The notes beneath the pieces are model-generated. The model had not been told where the DNA came from and did no database searches. It was given only the letters and a program-made list of their open reading frames with translations. Shown here in pieces: positions 45,087 through 55,881 of a stretch of 64,000 nt of DNA. Position numbers and translations under genes: made by a program. Origin of the DNA: Candidatus Obscuribacterales bacterium. Its GTDB lineage: Bacteria > Cyanobacteriota > Vampirovibrionia > Obscuribacterales > Obscuribacteraceae. The stretch spans positions 1,674,001-1,738,000 of the forward strand of contig JAHBVO010000001.1 in the NCBI GenBank assembly GCA_019637435.1, read 5' to 3'. Each line of letters begins with the position of its first letter. Within the stretch, counting starts at the first letter, position 1.

Positions 45087-45113
45087 AACGCGCTCGCTGA
45101 AGAGAGCGTTTTT
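45087..45113 (+). terminator. Rho-independent terminator of the cNMP/flavoprotein gene
   Basis: AACGCGCTC pairs with GAGAGCGTT (one mismatch), followed by TTTTT. It begins 15 bases after the gene's stop codon. Confidence 0.75.
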
Positions 45114-45122
45114 CAATCGTTT

Positions 45123-45190
45123 AGAACGTTCCATTCGTTTAGATCGTTCCATTCATTCAGAAAGGTCCATTCACTCAGAACGTTCTAATT
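45123..45190. repeat. Four 18-base tandem repeats at the adhesin 3' end
   Basis: Imperfect copies of AGAACGTTCCATTC start at 45123, 45141, 45159 and 45177, exactly 18 bases apart. The last copy runs into the adhesin stop codon (45185-45187). Copies 1 and 4 contain the palindrome GAACGTTC. The array separates the adhesin from the convergent flavoprotein terminator. Confidence 0.75.
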
Positions 45191-48100
45191 CACCATAGCG
45201 GTTCGTTGTGCTTTGAAGAATTGAACGAAATCACCTTTGTCAGGCGCGATCGTGCTTAGCACCGCGGTGGTTTTGATTATGCGTTTCGCGATTGCATTTG
45301 CTTCACGGTGATTCGATGCCATCAAAGTCTTCAGAGGTTTCACCGCGTAGCATACTGACGGGATCGCAAATTCGGTTGTGAAAACCGAGGCATTATTGTG
45401 CTTCGCTTCTTTGATGTTTCTATATTGAACTAACTCGATCAAGTTGGCGTGGGCGAAACCATGTTGTGCGTTGTCGCTTATAAGAACGTGACGCCCTGGT
45501 GACAAACTTATGCGCTTGCCTGCAGTGTTGATCACTACGGCGTTCTTGCTCTGGTCGTGTAAGTCGTAAACCGACAAAGCGTTCTTCGTTTGCATAATGA
45601 GGGCGATCGCGCCGGCTGCGAGCTCCACAGTTCCATGCGTGGTTTCAACGATCGTTTCCGCTTGTGTTGCGAAGAGAACGTTGCCGCTAGAGAGAACGTG
45701 GTGATCTATCGCACCTTCTTTGGAACCGCCTGCAGTGGCGACCGTATTTATCTTCACGCCTTTGTGCTCGTCGCGTTGCAGCAGCTGACCACCGCTATTG
45801 GTGTGAATCAGCGCGTCTATTATCAAGTTGCCCGAGTCGTTTGTTGCTGACTCCTGGGGCGATTCGCCTGCGTTAGTTAGAACACCGGCTGCAATTGTGC
45901 TATCAGTGAAGGTGTTTGCGTTGCTGTTTTTAGCATCGCCGATGGTACCAAGCGTGCCGCCGGTTTGTGAGTTGGCGATTCCGATATATGTGTCAGACAA
46001 AGCCTGAGCATCGACAGTCGCAATGTTGATGAGCGCATTGCGATTGTTGAGTGCTGCTGAAGTTGTAGACGAAGCCGTCAGAGTATTTGAAGTTGCGAGC
46101 AGATCTACTGAGTTCAAGTTAGATAGTTGCGTGCTCATCGGACCGGTCAGAATTTCTGATACAGCCGTTTCTACTGATGGTCCGGAGCTTGCGCCGAGTA
46201 CCGCGCCACGAGACATAGCCGCGCTTTTCACCGGCGGGTCAGCCTTGACGAGGGAGCCGCTTCCAAGCGTAATCAACTTGCCGTTTGTTGAGAGGTTGTT
46301 GAATATCACGTTCTTGTTCATCGCTACCACTGTGGCGGTAGGGGTTGGAGCTACGACTCCACCGGGACCGAAGTAGACTTTTCCTTTGCCGATTTCGGAG
46401 ATCGCGATGTTCGACGGCGTTGTTGATAAAGTACCTTTCTTTGGAGGCTGACCGATGGCAACCACTACTTGACCGCCCTTGCCTGCCGTTTGAACGGAAG
46501 CACCGGTCTGGATGTCGATATCTCCGTTCACCGTATCCAGTGCTGCCAGAGTCAAAGCTCCGTTGTTTGCCTGAACATTGAGACCGGCATTGACTCGAAG
46601 AGTTCCGGTGTCTGCAAGGAGCGTGATATCTCCAGAAGAGGTAATCAAATCTGTGAGGACGGTCATGCCGCCGCTTGTGCTCTCAACGCTCAAATCTCCG
46701 CCCACACCGTTCGATGATACTGTGATGGCACCAGTCACGAGATCTTGGACATTTACATTTCCAGTGCTGCTGTTGAGGAACAGGTTTTGTGCCGAAACCA
46801 ACAACGGCTTCTTGCCTACGTTTCCGGCGTCGGTCGTCATTGTTAGTGCGTTGCCGGCGCTAATCACCACACCTTTGCCCTGCGTAATTGAACCTTTGGC
46901 GCCGGCAGTCAGAGAAACGTTTCCGGATGCAATCGCATTCGATGCGCTTACTGTGATGCCGCCTGCGTTGTTCACCACTATCACGTTTCCGTTTGTAGTG
47001 CCGGCATTGATATTACCCATGATGCCATTCTTCGGTGTCTTCGTACCGCCAATGGTGAATGCCTTTTTGCTGTCTGAGCGTAACGTGATGGCGCCGGCGG
47101 TGCCAATTCCATTTCCATTAGCACTCAAATTACCCAGCACGATGAGATTGCCTGTCTTGCCGTTCGCATTGTCAGCTTCGAAGGCAATGAAGCCGCCATT
47201 GCCGTTCGTGCCTCGAGGTCCAACCTGAACAGCTGTTGGATCTACAGTCAGGTTGCCGCCGGTCAGAACGTTAATATTACCGCCGTTGCCTCCACTGACT
47301 CCGCTGCGAGCATCGAAAGTCACGTAGTTGACCGGTGCTTTAGGTTCCTTCGCCGGGTTGCTTCCTACATATGTAGTCGTCGTATCGTTCGTTATGTAAG
47401 TGATGCTGCCACCGTTGCCGGTGCCGCTGCCCATAGAGCTTAACGCGAGTGGAGAAGAAGGTGTACTTCCTGCGAATATCGAACTTGCGATCAGCGATAT
47501 TCCTCCGCCATCACCGGCTGCGCCGGTGCCATTTATCTGACTGAGGAATGCCTGGTTGTTCAGATCAATGTATGCACCGTTAGCATTGAGGGAAATTACT
47601 GCTCCGCGTCCGTTGGAACCAGCAGCGTTTATACCTCCGCTGGCGTTCAGTATATAATCCGTCTCCACACTGATTGTGCCACCGGAGTTAGTGCCGGTCG
47701 CATTCAATATCAGGAATGCGCCAAGATTTACGGTATCAGTTGTGGTGAATGTGATTTGTCCACCGTCTCCGCCAACATTGCTGTTCGCATTTAGCGTAAG
47801 AGCCTGGTTGCCCGATACGACGTAATTGAGGATGTCTATGGTGATGGAACCGCCGTCATTGCCGGAATCCGGTGTGGCTGTGATGTTGTTTACACCGGTG
47901 AGGGTCAGGAAACCGGTCTTGTCCGTGTCGATTGTGATTGAGTTGGCGCTGAGCGCACCATTCACATTGACCGGACCTAAACCTTCAATCGCGATATTGG
48001 CTCCCGCCGTGATCGCCCCCACGGTGATGGTTCCAGCGGCTTTAACCCCGGTCGGCGTGAGCCCTGCGCTCACGGAGCCGGAGTCAATCACAGGAGTCCC

Positions 48101-51100
48101 AACGATTTGAACTTCGGATATGCTTGCCGTAACATTCCCGGAACCAGCGCCACCGCCTGCGTTGATATTGCCGACGCTGACTCCGTTGCCGCCATATAGA
48201 GACACATCACCGCCAACTCCCGTGCTCGCCGCCGCGAAAATCGGACCCAGGGATACTGCTCCCAGATGGGCTATAGCCGTGACAGACCCGGCATTGCCAC
48301 CGGCAAAACTGCTGGTGGAATCTATTATGCCGGTGCCTGTGATACTGCCGCCGGCTGGATTGAAGCCGGTGATATCGTATGGAGTTTGAGATGTCGTCTG
48401 ACCGCCAGTATTCGGGCTGAAGGTGAATCCTGCTAGCATCGTTATATCGCCACCGCTGGTAGTGCTACTGGCTGTGGTGATGTTGAAGTTTCCGAGATTG
48501 ACGTTGCCGAATGCTGCAATAACGACATCTCGTCCGGTGTATGTCACAGGTGCGAGCAGTGTTACGTCTCCAGTGGGGTTTATTATCGAAACACCAGCGA
48601 AGATTAGATTGTTCGCCACGATGTTGCCGCCACCGGTTTGGACCCAGTTCAAGGTCTTCATCGTAATATTGTTGTTGCCTGTATACAACGAGCCTGGATT
48701 CGAATTAGTTGTCCCTGACGGGTTATTCAGGAATACGTCGCCCGTAAAGGTCAGGTTTCCAAACAAATTAAGGTTGGCACCAGGAGCGGTGCTAAATGTT
48801 ATTGCCGCTGGCGAACTTGGATTTCCAGGTGTGCCGGCCGCCGGCGTGGTGCCTATCAGTTGCGCGCCTGCTCCGCCGTTGACGGTCAGATTGCCACTCA
48901 AATTCTCAATGGTTATACTCGCGGCGGTGATTGTGGAACCGGAATTGGTGACCGTCGGCGTATCTAATAGAATAGTCCCGGTCGTGTTGAAGCCTGATTG
49001 GAACGTGATACCGGTCGCACTAGTGGTGCTGAGTGCAACACTCTGATTCGTACCAATGGGTCCTAAGTTTAATGGGTTAGAACCGTTATTTAGGGATATC
49101 GTTCCCGAGCCAAATCCGGTAAGTGACATGATATTGTTGTTGGCTGCATCAAAGATGGCATCGCCACCGTTGATGGTCAAGGTCAGTGAAGCGGCGGTAT
49201 CGAGCTTACTCGTTAAGTGCACGCCGTTTCCTGCAGTCATCGAAACGTTAGAGCGCAGGCTATCGATGGAGTTTAGTTGTATCGCCCCACTGGCTGATGT
49301 CAGCGTAATTACGCCACCATTGCCGGTGCCGTTCGGCTTCGCCATCACATCGTGCAGAGTGATACCGCTGCTACCCGAGACCGTGATCATTCCCCCGTCA
49401 TTGTTTGTTCCTGTAGAATTTGCTATGAGGTTGGCCTGCGCTCCGAGGACCGCGCCTCCCGCTGTTATCTGGATGGGACCTGCGTTGGTCGCCGATGTGT
49501 TCAGGTTCCCTGAGCTCAAATCAAGTTCGACGTTATTGCCTGCTACCAGGAAGACACTGCCAGAAGTGGCCAAGACATTGCCACCGGATGTGGTGAGCAT
49601 GATGTTGCCGGTCCCAGCTGCTCCATTGTTGGCAAAGAGGCTTATGAATGTGCCCGTCATGCTGCTGGCGATGAACTCGATATCTCCTGCCGCAAACCCA
49701 CTGCCGCCCGCATTTGCACTCGCGCTCAGACCGGCTGTAGCGGTGAGAGCACCGCTACCAGCATCCAGCAAGATATCGCCGCCAGCACCAGTTCCGCTGG
49801 CGTTTAAGATAGCTCCAAGTGTGATACCACCCGTGCTTAAGTTGCGGATGGCAATGCTGCCGCCACCAGAAGCAGTTCCCTGACCGAGAACACTAATGGT
49901 TGGAGCTAGAAAACTACTAGCCGACCGGACTGTGATATCGACCGTTCCTCCGTCACCACCAGTGTTTCCGCTATCGGCGAGTATAGGACCTATTGACACA
50001 GTCCCGCTGCCGGCGTCAATCAAGAGATGACCGCCGCTACCAGTGCCGGAGCCTGACAGACCGACATTACCCACCGAGAAATTGCTGGTCACCCCCGATT
50101 TCAAGGTCACTGTCGGTCCGTTAAAGTTTGAGGGCGCCACACCGAGGACGCTGCCGATTTGCAAGTCGCCATTTGTGCTGACGTCGATGAAACCAGGTCC
50201 AGAAGCAACGGAGTTGAGGCTGACACTTCCACCGGTTAGCGAACCTCCAGTGAATGTACCGGAATAAGACGCGTCAGATTTTAGAATCGATCCTGCCGTT
50301 CCTACAACAGGCGTGGCTGCATTCACTGTAATCGCTGCACCGCTAGTCCCAGACCCGGCACTGCCAATCGCTCCCAGGAACGAAATCGCAGTTCCCGTAT
50401 TGTGATTGGCCAGGACTGAAATAGCTCCATGGGTCAGAGTTCCAGAAGCATTTATTGAACCGGCGTTGGATTGGATGCGTCCTGTGTTAGCTGTCGCGCC
50501 CTGAAATGCAAGTAGCGTGATATCGCCAGCGGTGCCGTTGACTGCTGTGCTCGCTGATGTTATTTGTGAGAGCGCGCCGCCTCCTGTTGTGAAGTCAATT
50601 GAGCCGCCGGTCGAAGAAGCCCCATTGATGGTGACATCGGTGTCGGTTTCCGTGAAGGCTGCGCCAGCTGCCATCACTACATTTCCTCCCGGACCGCTTG
50701 CACTGCTGGCGTCTATCTGGAGATTCGGTAGTGTGGTCGAAATATTACCGCCCGATACAATAAGAATTCCACCGTCTGCTGTGACGTTGTTATTCAGCTG
50801 AATATCACTGGTTGATGTAAGCGTTACCGGATCGGCTGTGATGGCTGCGTTGATAATTAGCGTTCCATTGGCGCTCATGCGCACATCTTTACCAAACTGC
50901 GAACTGTTTACTGTCAAGGTTGAGCCGCTTCGCAGAGTAGTTGTTTCAGTAAAGTTCCATCCGGTGTTTATGAGCATCGCACCTGTTGATGCCAGGTCTA
51001 CCGTAGCAGTGCCAGCAGCTCCGTTAACCTGAATACTGAATTCTCCAGGGTTGCTGCCAACAGTCAATGGACCGGCGTTATTGTGGACAATTACCGTGCC

Positions 51101-54100
51101 ACCGCTTCCTGAACCAGTTCCATTTGCTTGAAGTGATATATTGCCTGCTGGGATCGTCAATCCACTGTAGTAGAGCGCGATTGTTCCACCGGCATTGTCG
51201 GTTCCTGCTGCGCTCCTATTTATTGTTGGAGAGCCAAGCGTGGAGAGGTTGAGAATTCCGGTGCCAGCATCCAGCGTCAAGCCCGCTCCGTCGCCGTCGG
51301 CGACCAGAGTCGTCGGTAGAGCGGATACGAAGATACCGCCGCTGCCCGTATTCCTTACCGTAATTTCGCCTCCGTCACCAGATGTGGTGCCGGCGTTGGC
51401 CGTAATTGCTCCGCTTCCATTGCTGCCGCCACCGCCCAGATTGAATGCGCTGGCGCTTCCGGAGATTAGAGTTACCGTTCCGGCGTTGCCGATCGTCGTG
51501 TTGCTGCTTACGTCGATTGTGCCCACTGAAATATTGCCACCGGATTGGAGGTAAAGATTTCCTCCGGCCGCGCCGCTGGTTGTGCCGCGCAAGTCGACAT
51601 TACCCATGCTGATATCTGCGACCGTCGCAATACTGAGTGAGCCGTTAAATGTGGTTTGAGAAGCGACACTGTATGTGCCACCGGTCAGCGCACCGGTCTG
51701 GAAATTTCCGATAGTCGGGAGACCAAACGATTGGAGCGTGTTGGGTGTGACATCAATAGATGTGTTACTTGGAACTGCAGTTCGAATGGAGATGCTGCCG
51801 CCCAGATTCGCAGCCATGTCAATCTTCGGAAGAACGATTTGACCGGGCGATACAACTACAACATTGCCGTTAGATCCGAAGACCGGCGGCGGTACAAAGA
51901 AGCTGGACCCGGCTGCTGAAAAGAGATTGTTGACGTTTGACGGATTGCTCAGAATGTCGCCATAAGCAACGAGAGTGATGCTTCCGCCATCCAGGTAGAG
52001 CGGATCGGTTCCGCCAACTGTGTGCGCATCGATGTGGGTGATGGCGCGGGCAGTGTACCCATCGACCCGAGTGCTTCCGGCATCAAATAAAATCGAACCA
52101 CCGGAAGTCGATTGCCCAAGAATGTTGATGGTGTTGCCGACCCGCTGGAAGTTTGCTCCGGCAATAACCGTTATATTACCGCCATCTTCTCCACTCGTCG
52201 TTTCAATCGAGGCATCTGAAAAATGTATGCCGGGACCGGTGATCGGGTTGTCTATCGTCTGAATCGTGCCACCAGCAACGATGGCAACGCCTCCACCTCC
52301 ACCGTGATAGGTGGTTCCTCCACCAGTGGCATGAGTGATGATTCTGGTTGAGAAACTGATGTTGCCATTTGCAGTCCAGAGCATTGTATTTTGATTGGCT
52401 GCATCTCCGCTGACGACGGCTTGCTGACCAGCCACAAGAATGTCACCGAGCGAGCTTACCTGGAAGTTTCCGAAGAGGCTTACGTCTCCAAACTGGACTC
52501 CTCCGGTCCCGCCTTCCAAAGTGATGGTGGATGCTGACGATACCAGGCTTCTGTAAATTACCATGCCGGCGCCGGAGGTTACTAAACCTCCTTTGACGGT
52601 CCCTGCGGTGATGCCGCCGAAACCTGCTGCTGTCGAGACTGTTAGCGCACCCGCTGGCGTCGACGTACTTATGTATATATCTCCGGTTCCATTCGTGTTG
52701 CCTCCGCGAGCTATCGCTCCACCCATGGTGATTGCATCGGCGGTGCCGGCGCCAGCGACGATTGCTATGTCTCCGTTGATACCGGTTCCATTGGCGGCCG
52801 TGCTGACATCGAATGCGACTGATGCGGTTCCAGGCAGTATTACCTTGCCTTTGCCTCCAGCTCCGCCGTATGCGAGGACGGTGAGATCACCTCCATTGCC
52901 ATTGCCGCCGGTGCTGATCGCCCTGAGGTTCTGAATCTTGGCCCCAGCCAAGAAATTCACATCTCCACCGGTTGCGGACGCACCATTAATGGTGACATCA
53001 TTTGCATTGACGTTGAAATTTGCTCCTGCAGCAACGAGGACATTACCTGCGTTTCCGGCGAAACTAGCGTCCAGCGACTGAGAACCGTTAGGTCCAGATA
53101 AAACATCTCCTCCGGCTACGACTACGATGCCGCCGCTGGTAATAACGCTGCCGCCGATGGTGATGTCACCCAGCGCGGTCAGTTGAGATCTCAAAGTGCC
53201 ATTCGGATTCTGGATCGAAATTAGCGAGCCGGTCAGTAGGTCTCCGTTGGACTGGAGTTTGATCAAGCCTCCGATGCCCGCTTGCACCTGGGTGACCGAC
53301 GTGTCTCCACCTCCTACGACAGTGGCGCTGCCTCTGGTTGTCAGATTCCTCGCCGTGACGGTGCCACCGCCAATAGTGCTTGATGGGATGAGAGAGTTTC
53401 CGGAGGTGATACTGCCATTAGTGCCGAAAGTAATTGGTGATCCGTTGGAACTGACGGGTTGTGTGTTTGAAACCACGATGTTGCCGGGTGTGCCTGTTCC
53501 GTTGAAATTGGATACGTCCTGTATGTTTATCGCAACTCCGCTGGTCGCGCCAGCGAGCACTGAGATGTTTCCATTTGCGCCGACGCCCTGTCCGTTTGCC
53601 TGGAAGAGCCGATTCGTACCATCTAAGGTGAGAATTTGACCTTTGGCACCTCCGGCGCTGGCAAACGCTGCCAGCGTGATGTCTCCGCCACTGCCGCCTG
53701 CCGCAGAGGTGGATGCGTCAATCCCGAGCGCTGCGGTAGCGCCAGTTAAGTCTATGTTTCCTCCAGTGCTGGAGGCACCGTTAATTGTTACCGGTGTTGA
53801 CGCGTTCTGAGTGATACTGCCGATCGATTGGTTCGGGAGATTGCCGCCGGAGACTGGACCGGAACCAGAAGTTATATTTGCTCCGGCGATGATGTTTATG
53901 TCGAATGCAACGCCGCTTAAATCGCGAGCTCTGATGGTCAAGTTCGGAACCGTGGTAGTGATATCGCCACCGGCTATGATGGCAAGGTCCTCACCTACGA
54001 TCACATTGCCACCCAGAACAATATTTCCCGTGTTGAAATAGGTAGGGTCTCCTGTGAGACACTGCTCGCCGAGGACTAGCGTATCGGTATTCGTGCTCAC

Positions 54101-55435
54101 GTGCGCAGCTAGACCAGTCGTATTAACCTTGCCGGTCAGGTCTTCGACGGTGACGGTGGCTGTGCCCTGACCTGCGTTTATGTTCAAATCTTTTGAGTAG
54201 AGATTGCCACCGTATATAATACTGTCAGCGGTGCCGACGTAATCTGACTCTCTGAGATTGATAGCACCGTTTAAAGCGCTCATGTTGCCGGCCAAGTTAT
54301 TGACCAGCAGCTTCGCATCCGGGGTGGCAGTAAGTGTTATGTCTCCATTTGCTGAGGCAATCGAGCCATAGTTCGTAATTGCGGCAGAATTGAGAGTAAC
54401 GCTGCCGTTTGCCTGAGCTGCTGCTCCACCTGCATTGTTGATAGCTCGTCCGGCGGTCAGCTCCAGGCTGCCGGAGCTGGAAATGTTTCCAAAATTATTC
54501 AAATCGCGATCAGCGCGAAGTGCCAGATTCAGTTCCGGATTTGAAGCGGTTGAGCCCGATGAGATTGAGGCGCCCGACTCATTGTTGATGTCACGCGCTG
54601 CAATCACCGCGGTGTTTTTGTTTGCGTTGGTGGATATTGCGGTGAGCGATCCATAGTTTTGAATATCGCTTTTTACACGCACACCATCTGCGGTGCGAGC
54701 AAAGTCCCCTGTAACAGAGACGTTTACAGGAATTACCAACTCGGATGCGCGGATTGTCGCGCCGTCATCGCTGACGTTGTTGAGATTGAGAGAGCCGCCG
54801 GTAGCAGCTCCTCGATTGCTGAGTTCCAAGGACTGATCGCCGGTAGCCAGCTTCTGGTTCAAAGCCGCAAATTCAGCCGCGGTTACTTTGCTGCCAGCCG
54901 AAATTTCCTTTGTCTGGTTGCCGACCTTTATTGAAACGGTTCCGGTCAGCAGGTTCTGGCCGACCGTAATATTTGCTGTGGTGGATGAGAGGTCAAGTGA
55001 CAAACCTTGGGTGACGATTTTCGATTTGCCGTTATCGTTTGTATAAGTGCTGCGACCCTGGTTCGGTCGTTCCGTGCGAAATGTCGAGACCTGACCGGGA
55101 AAGAGTATGGCAGTGCTTTCTCTGCTGTTGATGTGATGAAAGTTGGGTTCTCTCCGGGTGACGCCTACTGATGCCGCGGTCGGGATATTCGCGGAGCTTC
55201 TCAATGCCCGGCTTTCCATCATCGTGGCCCGATTCTCAAGGCGAACATCATGCCGTTGTTGGCGCAGTTCATGGCGTTCTGCGCGCATGCTAGCCCTGGC
55301 CTCTGACGTGTGCAAATCAGGAATTGCATTCGGATTGGCTTGCGCGGCGGTTGATGTTCCTATTGCCAAAATACTAGCCACGACCGATGCGTCGAGAGCC
55401 TTAATCCAGTTCTGTTTCAAGTCTTGTGTGTTCAT
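45185..55435 (-). CDS. Giant filamentous-haemagglutinin-like beta-repeat adhesin with FecR-like C-terminus
   Basis: About 3,416 residues from the ATG at 55435; an ATG at 55537 would put 34 extra residues before the signal peptide. The signal ends near TAAQA. A charged helical stretch (about 40-90) leads to an N-terminal beta domain with ILFPGQVSTFR. About 2,900 residues of Gly/Asn/Thr/Ser/Ile-rich beta-helix repeats follow, many built on ITLxAG, GGDI or GNGGxI. The last about 160 residues are a FecR-like domain (HGTVELAAGAIALI, LSPGRHVLIS), homologous to the protein at 395-1282. It is likely exposed at the surface for attachment. No TpsB-type secretion partner is in the window. Confidence 0.88.
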   Translation of the reverse strand: MNTQDLKQNWIKALDASVVASILAIGTSTAAQANPNAIPDLHTSEARASMRAERHELRQQRHDVRLENRATMMESRALRSSANIPTAASVGVTRREPNFHHINSRESTAILFPGQVSTFRTERPNQGRSTYTNDNGKSKIVTQGLSLDLSSTTANITVGQNLLTGTVSIKVGNQTKEISAGSKVTAAEFAALNQKLATGDQSLELSNRGAATGGSLNLNNVSDDGATIRASELVIPVNVSVTGDFARTADGVRVKSDIQNYGSLTAISTNANKNTAVIAARDINNESGASISSGSTASNPELNLALRADRDLNNFGNISSSGSLELTAGRAINNAGGAAAQANGSVTLNSAAITNYGSIASANGDITLTATPDAKLLVNNLAGNMSALNGAINLRESDYVGTADSIIYGGNLYSKDLNINAGQGTATVTVEDLTGKVNTTGLAAHVSTNTDTLVLGEQCLTGDPTYFNTGNIVLGGNVIVGEDLAIIAGGDITTTVPNLTIRARDLSGVAFDINIIAGANITSGSGPVSGGNLPNQSIGSITQNASTPVTINGASSTGGNIDLTGATAALGIDASTSAAGGSGGDITLAAFASAGGAKGQILTLDGTNRLFQANGQGVGANGNISVLAGATSGVAINIQDVSNFNGTGTPGNIVVSNTQPVSSNGSPITFGTNGSITSGNSLIPSSTIGGGTVTARNLTTRGSATVVGGGDTSVTQVQAGIGGLIKLQSNGDLLTGSLISIQNPNGTLRSQLTALGDITIGGSVITSGGIVVVAGGDVLSGPNGSQSLDASFAGNAGNVLVAAGANFNVNANDVTINGASATGGDVNFLAGAKIQNLRAISTGGNGNGGDLTVLAYGGAGGKGKVILPGTASVAFDVSTAANGTGINGDIAIVAGAGTADAITMGGAIARGGNTNGTGDIYISTSTPAGALTVSTAAGFGGITAGTVKGGLVTSGAGMVIYRSLVSSASTITLEGGTGGVQFGDVSLFGNFQVSSLGDILVAGQQAVVSGDAANQNTMLWTANGNISFSTRIITHATGGGTTYHGGGGGVAIVAGGTIQTIDNPITGPGIHFSDASIETTSGEDGGNITVIAGANFQRVGNTINILGQSTSGGSILFDAGSTRVDGYTARAITHIDAHTVGGTDPLYLDGGSITLVAYGDILSNPSNVNNLFSAAGSSFFVPPPVFGSNGNVVVVSPGQIVLPKIDMAANLGGSISIRTAVPSNTSIDVTPNTLQSFGLPTIGNFQTGALTGGTYSVASQTTFNGSLSIATVADISMGNVDLRGTTSGAAGGNLYLQSGGNISVGTIDVSSNTTIGNAGTVTLISGSASAFNLGGGGSNGSGAITANAGTTSGDGGEITVRNTGSGGIFVSALPTTLVADGDGAGLTLDAGTGILNLSTLGSPTINRSAAGTDNAGGTIALYYSGLTIPAGNISLQANGTGSGSGGTVIVHNNAGPLTVGSNPGEFSIQVNGAAGTATVDLASTGAMLINTGWNFTETTTLRSGSTLTVNSSQFGKDVRMSANGTLIINAAITADPVTLTSTSDIQLNNNVTADGGILIVSGGNISTTLPNLQIDASSASGPGGNVVMAAGAAFTETDTDVTINGASSTGGSIDFTTGGGALSQITSASTAVNGTAGDITLLAFQGATANTGRIQSNAGSINASGTLTHGAISVLANHNTGTAISFLGAIGSAGSGTSGAAITVNAATPVVGTAGSILKSDASYSGTFTGGSLTGGSVSLNSVASGPGFIDVSTNGDLQIGSVLGVAPSNFNGPTVTLKSGVTSNFSVGNVGLSGSGTGSGGHLLIDAGSGTVSIGPILADSGNTGGDGGTVDITVRSASSFLAPTISVLGQGTASGGGSIAIRNLSTGGITLGAILNASGTGAGGDILLDAGSGALTATAGLSASANAGGSGFAAGDIEFIASSMTGTFISLFANNGAAGTGNIMLTTSGGNVLATSGSVFLVAGNNVELDLSSGNLNTSATNAGPIQITAGGAVLGAQANLIANSTGTNNDGGMITVSGSSGITLHDVMAKPNGTGNGGVITLTSASGAIQLNSIDSLRSNVSMTAGNGVHLTSKLDTAASLTLTINGGDAIFDAANNNIMSLTGFGSGTISLNNGSNPLNLGPIGTNQSVALSTTSATGITFQSGFNTTGTILLDTPTVTNSGSTITAASITIENLSGNLTVNGGAGAQLIGTTPAAGTPGNPSSPAAITFSTAPGANLNLFGNLTFTGDVFLNNPSGTTNSNPGSLYTGNNNITMKTLNWVQTGGGNIVANNLIFAGVSIINPTGDVTLLAPVTYTGRDVVIAAFGNVNLGNFNITTASSTTSGGDITMLAGFTFSPNTGGQTTSQTPYDITGFNPAGGSITGTGIIDSTSSFAGGNAGSVTAIAHLGAVSLGPIFAAASTGVGGDVSLYGGNGVSVGNINAGGGAGSGNVTASISEVQIVGTPVIDSGSVSAGLTPTGVKAAGTITVGAITAGANIAIEGLGPVNVNGALSANSITIDTDKTGFLTLTGVNNITATPDSGNDGGSITIDILNYVVSGNQALTLNANSNVGGDGGQITFTTTDTVNLGAFLILNATGTNSGGTISVETDYILNASGGINAAGSNGRGAVISLNANGAYIDLNNQAFLSQINGTGAAGDGGGISLIASSIFAGSTPSSPLALSSMGSGTGNGGSITYITNDTTTTYVGSNPAKEPKAPVNYVTFDARSGVSGGNGGNINVLTGGNLTVDPTAVQVGPRGTNGNGGFIAFEADNANGKTGNLIVLGNLSANGNGIGTAGAITLRSDSKKAFTIGGTKTPKNGIMGNINAGTTNGNVIVVNNAGGITVSASNAIASGNVSLTAGAKGSITQGKGVVISAGNALTMTTDAGNVGKKPLLVSAQNLFLNSSTGNVNVQDLVTGAITVSSNGVGGDLSVESTSGGMTVLTDLITSSGDITLLADTGTLRVNAGLNVQANNGALTLAALDTVNGDIDIQTGASVQTAGKGGQVVVAIGQPPKKGTLSTTPSNIAISEIGKGKVYFGPGGVVAPTPTATVVAMNKNVIFNNLSTNGKLITLGSGSLVKADPPVKSAAMSRGAVLGASSGPSVETAVSEILTGPMSTQLSNLNSVDLLATSNTLTASSTTSAALNNRNALINIATVDAQALSDTYIGIANSQTGGTLGTIGDAKNSNANTFTDSTIAAGVLTNAGESPQESATNDSGNLIIDALIHTNSGGQLLQRDEHKGVKINTVATAGGSKEGAIDHHVLSSGNVLFATQAETIVETTHGTVELAAGAIALIMQTKNALSVYDLHDQSKNAVVINTAGKRISLSPGRHVLISDNAQHGFAHANLIELVQYRNIKEAKHNNASVFTTEFAIPSVCYAVKPLKTLMASNHREANAIAKRIIKTTAVLSTIAPDKGDFVQFFKAQRTAMVN

Positions 55436-55881
55436 GCAATGCACCAGAGTGTAGGGAGGCGGTATCGAATGATTCCATGCGAAAACAGCGCGGACGAAAA
55501 CTCGTCCGCTCTCGATGCCGATCGCGAGTCGTGCCATGGGATGCCCGGTCCGATGTCGTGCCAGGTGACATGCGTTCCAGCCAAAATAGTATCAGAGAAT
55601 TGGCTCGTCAATTGCTCATTCAAGCGATGCTGGCGGGTGATCTTTTTGTAAGGCTGTCAAGCAGCTTGATTTCACAGTGTTTTTGAAATTGATCGCCATC
55701 TTCATTTTCGACTTTAGTATCGAAACCGCAACATCGGAGATGAACCTTTATGTGCCGTATGGAGGTCGTGCGCGAAAGCCAACGATCACAATTCAGGGAA
55801 ATCGATGTGACGGTCAGCTCGAGGTGGTCTGACTGGCCCGTTTGCCCGTTCTGTCGTGTAAGGTTTTGCGGAACCTCTCTG
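55436..55881. other. 446-base gap upstream of the adhesin
   Basis: No convincing gene, hairpin or promoter could be named here. It must contain the promoter and leader of the giant adhesin, read on the minus strand, and the 3' flank of the dienelactone hydrolase gene. Small open frames are unsupported. Confidence 0.5.

Noticed and set aside
45123..45190. CRISPR array
   Set aside because: The units are directly joined 18-mers without spacers, and no cas gene is present.
49056..49883. Long Pro/Val/Leu-rich frames on the plus strand inside the adhesin
   Set aside because: They are the complement of the Gly/Asn/Thr-rich repeats; several similar ones occur along the gene and none has a start signal.
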